DNA of 8,124 bases from an uncultured Oscillospiraceae bacterium (GTDB lineage: Bacteria; Bacillota; Clostridia; Oscillospirales; Oscillospiraceae). This document shows positions 5,579 through 8,124 of this stretch, one piece after another. Made by a program: the position numbers and the translations under genes. Each line of letters starts with the position of its first letter. The first letter of the stretch is position 1. The notes under the pieces were generated by a model. It was not told the origin of the DNA and made no database searches. It saw only the letters and a list, made by a program, of their open reading frames with translations. The stretch spans positions 1 to 8,124 of the forward strand of contig CAJUPG010000081.1 in assembly GCA_910588455.1 (NCBI GenBank), read 5' to 3'.

Positions 5579-6078
5579 AAACCCTGGAACGGGAAAAATT
5601 TACGGAGGCGGTCCATACCTACGGCGACATGGTGTATCGGGTGGCCTGCCACGCCCTGCGCAACCCCGCCGACGGGGAGGACGTGATGCAGACAGTCTTT
5701 TTAAAGCTGTATGAGCAGCAAAAGCCCTTCGAGAGTGAGGAGCACCTGAAGCACTGGCTGCTACGGGTCGCCGTAAACGAGAGCCGCCGGCTGATCCGCG
5801 CCCTGCGCCGGGGGACCCTGGTGGCCCTGGAGGAGTGGCGGGACGCCCCGGCCTACGACGATCCGGAGAAGGCGGAGCTGTTTCAGGCGGTGATGGCCCT
5901 GCCGCCGGCCTACCGGCTGTGCGTGTACCTCTATTATTACGAGGGCTGCTCCGTGCAGGAGGTATCCGCCGCCACGGGGGTGAAGCCCTCCACTGTGCAG
6001 ACCCGGCTGCTCCGGGCCCGGGAGCGGCTGCGTGCTGAATTGGGAAAGGAGAAAAGCTATGTGCAAACTGTACCGTGA
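5575..6078 (+). CDS. ECF-type RNA polymerase sigma factor (sigma-70 family)
   Basis: The 167-residue protein has only sigma regions 2 and 4, as ECF factors do. Region 2 spans about 8-80, with YGDMVYRVACHAL and the -10-binding segment DGEDVMQTVFLKLYE (34-47), then LKHWLLRVAVNESRR. Region 4 spans about 103-153, with LPPAYRLCVYLYYYEG and the helix-turn-helix VQEVSAATGVKPSTVQTRLLRARERLR, which would bind the -35 element. It would redirect RNA polymerase in response to a cell-envelope or extracellular signal relayed by its anti-sigma partner. The start is uncertain: GTG 5575 overlaps the leader-ORF stop, while CTG 5584 has GGGAGG about 8 nt upstream. The difference is three residues. The 3' end overlaps the next gene by 20 nt, so the two are co-expressed. 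Confidence 0.94.
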   Translation: MKTLEREKFTEAVHTYGDMVYRVACHALRNPADGEDVMQTVFLKLYEQQKPFESEEHLKHWLLRVAVNESRRLIRALRRGTLVALEEWRDAPAYDDPEKAELFQAVMALPPAYRLCVYLYYYEGCSVQEVSAATGVKPSTVQTRLLRARERLRAELGKEKSYVQTVP

Positions 6079-6700
6079 AACTATGGAGGAGCTCCGGGCT
6101 CCTCAGGATAAATTGGAGGAAATTATTGCTATGACCGAAAAAAACAACAAGAAAAAGTTTTCCGTCCGCCCCCTGCTGGCCGCCGCCGCGGCAGTGGCCG
6201 TTCTCACTGTGGGCGCCAGCGCCGCCAGCCTGGACAGCATGCAGGAATTTATTTACAAGATCATCTTTGTGCATGAGGTGGACGGCTTCCGTACGGACCT
6301 GGAAACCACCGGCGGCAATGTAGTGGTGTTTAACATGAGCGAGGTCGATGTGGATACGGTGGATGGCCGGGTGATGCTGTCCGTAGGGGACGAGACGGTG
6401 GACATCACCGATGAGCTGGCCCAAAACGGGGTGTACGCCTATCAAAAGACCCTGGAGGGCAGCCAAATTAACGTAAGCGTCATTGGGACCCTGGAGCAGT
6501 ATGAGGTTACATACAGCATGGACGTGCCCGGCGGAGAAGGGCCGGCGGTCCAGTACACCGTGGGCCCGGACGGCAGGACGGAGCCGGCTGCGGTCGGTAC
6601 TCCGTCGGCGGACGGCAAGTCCTTTACCTCGGTCTATACCGCCGGAGAGGACGGAACGGATAGGAAGGAAATGACCATCGTTCCCGCTGACGGGAAATAA
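6059..6700 (+). CDS. Probable membrane-anchored anti-sigma factor partner of the ECF sigma
   Basis: I start it at ATG 6059, with AAAGGAGA about 6 nt upstream, inside the end of the sigma gene. The product has 213 residues. Residues 1-33 are a charged cytoplasmic segment (YRETMEELRAPQDKLEEII, then NKKKF) of the kind seen in small anti-sigma proteins. A membrane helix or uncleaved signal sequence lies at about 38-56, and residues 57-213 form an acidic, Val-, Thr- and Gly-rich extracytoplasmic domain. There is no HxxxCxxC motif, so it is not a zinc-binding (ZAS) anti-sigma. Position and overlap with the sigma gene are the main evidence for role. It resembles membrane anti-sigma proteins with short cytoplasmic tails common in Clostridia; I cannot name the family securely. 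The ectodomain presumably senses an envelope condition. Confidence 0.75.
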   Translation: MCKLYRETMEELRAPQDKLEEIIAMTEKNNKKKFSVRPLLAAAAAVAVLTVGASAASLDSMQEFIYKIIFVHEVDGFRTDLETTGGNVVVFNMSEVDVDTVDGRVMLSVGDETVDITDELAQNGVYAYQKTLEGSQINVSVIGTLEQYEVTYSMDVPGGEGPAVQYTVGPDGRTEPAAVGTPSADGKSFTSVYTAGEDGTDRKEMTIVPADGK

Positions 6701-6705
6701 AATCT

Positions 6706-6735
6706 TTGCCGCCTTCCCCCGTTTTGTGTTATAAT
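6706..6735 (+). promoter_or_regulatory. Extended -10 promoter of the DUF2971 gene
   Basis: -35 TTGCCG (6706-6711), an 18-bp spacer and TGTTATAAT, a perfect TATAAT at 6730-6735 with the upstream TG of an extended -10. Transcription would begin near 6742, about 21 nt before the ATG at 6763. The -35 starts 5 nt after the stop codon of the anti-sigma gene. The left arm of the inverted repeat lies in the spacer and the -10 lies in its loop. Confidence 0.8.
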
Positions 6736-6759
6736 AGAAAAAAACAAAACGGGGGAAGG
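6712..6759. repeat. Perfect 15-bp inverted repeat enclosing the promoter -10 and ending in the Shine-Dalgarno
   Basis: CCTTCCCCCGTTTTG (6712-6726) and CAAAACGGGGGAAGG (6745-6759) match perfectly across an 18-nt A/T-rich loop. Outer bases GCCG (6708-6711) can also pair with CGGC (6768-6771), leaving the start codon in a bulge. Transcripts from the internal promoter carry only the right arm, with the Shine-Dalgarno free. Read-through RNA from the sigma/anti-sigma operon carries both arms and would hide it. There is no U-run after the stem, so termination is unlikely. A DNA-level operator is also possible. Confidence 0.8.
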
Positions 6760-6762
6760 TCT

Positions 6763-7593
6763 ATGTACGGCGGCAAGATCCTGTATCACTATACGGATTT
6801 TCAGGCCATCGACGGCATCCTGCGCTGCGCCCAGCTGCGGGTAAACAACGTGCTGCGCATGAACGATTCGGCGGAGATGCGCCACTTTATGAAGCGGCTG
6901 TGCACCGCCATTGCGGACCGGCTGAACCGGGAGGGGAGTCCCCGGCGGGCGGAGGAAATCTGGGACCTGTTTCACGAAGAGCTCAAGAAGGAATACTCCG
7001 CCTTTGCCGCCTGCTTCTCCTTCCGCCGGGACGACGCGGCCCAGTGGGAACGCTACGGCAACCGGGGCCGGGGCATCTGCATTGCCATGCGGCGGGACTG
7101 TCTGCAAAAAATGGCCAAGGGGGCCCTGTCCCTCCAGACGGTGTTTTACCAGGACGACATGGCCGGCCACCCCATGGTAGAGGTGTTCTGCCGCCTGGCC
7201 CGGGAGGGGGAGGCCCTGTCCGGGGAAAATCCCGCCGTCCGGCAGGCCATGTGCGCCGCCTGGGCCTGCTCCGTATCCTTTAAGCACCCGTCCTTCTCCT
7301 CGGAATACGAGATGCGGCTGGTGGTGTCCCCCTTCGAGCGCAGCGGCTTTGACATCAAGCCCTGTTACCACGTGACCAAGGAGCGGATCAAAAAATATTA
7401 TCCTCTGGACCTGAAGGCCATGTGCGGGGAAATTGGGATTGGCATTGAGGACCTGGTGACGGAAATTATCATCGGCCCGGACTCCGCCCAATCCCTGGCG
7501 ATTTTCCAGGACTACCTCCGGGATCACGGCCTGGCGAAGCTGGCCGGGCGGGTGTCTCTGTCGGACTGCCCCCTGCGGGGACTCATAAAATAG
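6763..7593 (+). CDS. DUF2971 domain protein
   Basis: The 276-residue protein fits the DUF2971 family by pattern: LYHYT at 7-11, a short helix then RMNDSAEM (33-39, the conserved N-D-x-x-E), ACFSFRRD (83-90) with WERYGNRGRGICI (95-107), SSEYEMRLVV (179-188) and IIIGPD (235-240). The family has no established function that I can cite. The HY...ND..E...SF...W pattern resembles some ADP-ribosyltransferase-type folds, but that is speculation. There are no membrane helices or signal peptide, so it is cytoplasmic. ATG 6763 is chosen because the promoter lies just upstream and GGGGGAAGG precedes it by 3 nt; earlier in-frame codons fall inside the promoter. It follows the sigma/anti-sigma pair but has its own promoter, so shared function is uncertain. 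Confidence 0.85.
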   Translation: MYGGKILYHYTDFQAIDGILRCAQLRVNNVLRMNDSAEMRHFMKRLCTAIADRLNREGSPRRAEEIWDLFHEELKKEYSAFAACFSFRRDDAAQWERYGNRGRGICIAMRRDCLQKMAKGALSLQTVFYQDDMAGHPMVEVFCRLAREGEALSGENPAVRQAMCAAWACSVSFKHPSFSSEYEMRLVVSPFERSGFDIKPCYHVTKERIKKYYPLDLKAMCGEIGIGIEDLVTEIIIGPDSAQSLAIFQDYLRDHGLAKLAGRVSLSDCPLRGLIK

Positions 7594-7612
7594 CCGGTGA
7601 CTGGAAATAACA

Positions 7613-7646
7613 CAGAGGCGGACATTCCGTAGAATGTCCGCCTCTG
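7613..7646. terminator. Strong hairpin between convergent DUF2971 and chemotaxis-receptor genes
   Basis: CAGAGGCGGACATTC (7613-7627) and GAATGTCCGCCTCTG (7632-7646) form a perfect 15-bp stem with a 4-nt loop. On the minus strand it is followed by TGTTATTT, a moderately U-rich tail suited to ending the chemotaxis-receptor transcript. On the plus strand only a short TTT follows after four bases, so termination of the DUF2971 transcript may be weaker. Confidence 0.75.
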
Positions 7647-7662
7647 GCGCTTTGGAACAGGC

Positions 7663-8124
7663 TTACATCGTTTTGAGCTGGAACCGGGCTACCAGCTCTT
7701 TGAGCAGATCCGCCTGGCCGGACAGCTCCTCACTGGCGGCGGCGCTGGCTTCGGTAGTGGCCACGTTGTTCTGGACCACGCTGGAAATCTGGTCGATGCC
7801 GGTGGTAATCTCCTCCGTATCGGCGGCCTGCTGCTGGGTGCGGCCGGCGATGCCGGCAATCAAACCGCTCATCTCGTCAGCCTGGGCCACCACGGCCAGC
7901 ATAGACTGCGCGGTGTCCTGAGCGGCCTGGACCCCTTCGTCCATGGAGGCCACCGTCTGGCTGAGAAGCACCGTGGTCTCCTGGGCGGCGGCGGAGGATT
8001 TTCCGGCCAGATTGCGTACTTCGTCGGCAACCACGGCAAAGCCCTTGCCGGCGGTGCCCGCCCGGGCGGCCTCCACAGCGGCATTCAGGGCCAGAATGTT
8101 GGTCTGGAAGGCGATGTCCTCAAT
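7663..8124 (-). CDS. Methyl-accepting chemotaxis protein, C-terminal signalling domain (5' end outside window)
   Basis: Only the last 153 residues are present; the frame is open to the right edge, so sensor, membrane and HAMP parts lie outside. The visible part begins IEDIAFQTNILALNAAVEAA and continues RAGTAGKGFAVVADEVRNLA. This is the conserved hairpin tip of MCP signalling domains, where trimers of dimers contact CheA and CheW. The remainder is the descending coiled coil, with AAQETTVLLSQTVASMDEGV and SGLIAGIAGRTQQQAADTEEI, ending RFQLKTM without a CheR-docking pentapeptide such as NWETF. A GTG at 8076 gives a shorter reading frame but falls inside the conserved motif, so it is not the start. 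Ligand and membrane topology cannot be judged. Confidence 0.96.
   Translation of the reverse strand: MEDIAFQTNILALNAAVEAARAGTAGKGFAVVADEVRNLAGKSSAAAQETTVLLSQTVASMDEGVQAAQDTAQSMLAVVAQADEMSGLIAGIAGRTQQQAADTEEITTGIDQISSVVQNNVATTEASAAASEELSGQADLLKELVARFQLKTM

Noticed and set aside
6712..6759. Terminator of the sigma/anti-sigma operon
   Set aside because: The inverted repeat is followed by TCTATG, the start of the next gene, without a U-tract on either side.
6634..7527. Minus-strand open frame of about 297 codons opposite DUF2971
   Set aside because: Antisense to a protein with recognisable DUF2971 motifs. It has no family pattern and would run through the promoter region of the DUF2971 gene.
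7663..8076. Chemotaxis gene starting at GTG 8076
   Set aside because: The conserved MCP hairpin motif continues upstream in frame to the window edge, so the gene is cut by the window rather than starting there.

Overview
The window looks like chromosomal DNA from a GC-rich, Gram-positive, anaerobic clostridial bacterium. The gene families and gene style (a BlaR1/BlaI-type pair, a Clostridia-style Na+-coupled amino-acid transporter, an ECF sigma/anti-sigma pair, strong Shine-Dalgarno sequences) suggest the Oscillospiraceae (Flavonifractor/Oscillibacter relatives). The lineage is an inference from gene content and composition; no ribosomal gene is present. No rRNA, tRNA, CRISPR array, insertion sequence or phage gene was seen.

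Region 1 (12-2905) is a signal-responsive cassette. An M56 membrane metallopeptidase (BlaR1/MecR1-like, without a penicillin-binding sensor) and a BlaI/MecI-type repressor form a minus-strand operon with a 4-nt overlap. Its promoter carries two ACTAT-N4-ATAGT operators: one lies between -35 and -10, the other just after the predicted transcription start. A divergent gene with its own near-consensus promoter encodes an unrecognised three-helix membrane protein.

Region 2 (2930-5341) is housekeeping. dapF (meso-diaminopimelate supply for peptidoglycan and lysine) is preceded by a hairpin that covers its ribosome-binding site and TTG start. It converges on an NSS-family sodium:amino-acid symporter, and the two share a terminator. 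The symporter has Gly at the position of the LeuT outer-gate Arg30.

Region 3 (5537-7593) is an ECF sigma factor with a 13-codon leader ORF whose stop codon overlaps the sigma start, then a membrane protein in the anti-sigma position that overlaps the sigma gene. Next is a DUF2971 protein whose extended -10 promoter sits in the loop of a perfect 15-bp inverted repeat. The repeat's left arm is in the promoter spacer and its right arm is the Shine-Dalgarno.

Region 4 (7613-8124) is a strong terminator hairpin and the C-terminal signalling domain of a methyl-accepting chemotaxis protein, which continues past the right edge.

The most interesting signals are in the control regions: the double BlaI operator, the leader ORF of the sigma factor, and two inverted repeats (dapF, DUF2971) that each put a translation start in the 3' arm of a stem. 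No complete, clearly novel multi-gene system could be shown. The best candidates for uncharacterised biology are the divergent M56/BlaI/membrane-protein cassette and the DUF2971 gene next to the sigma/anti-sigma pair.
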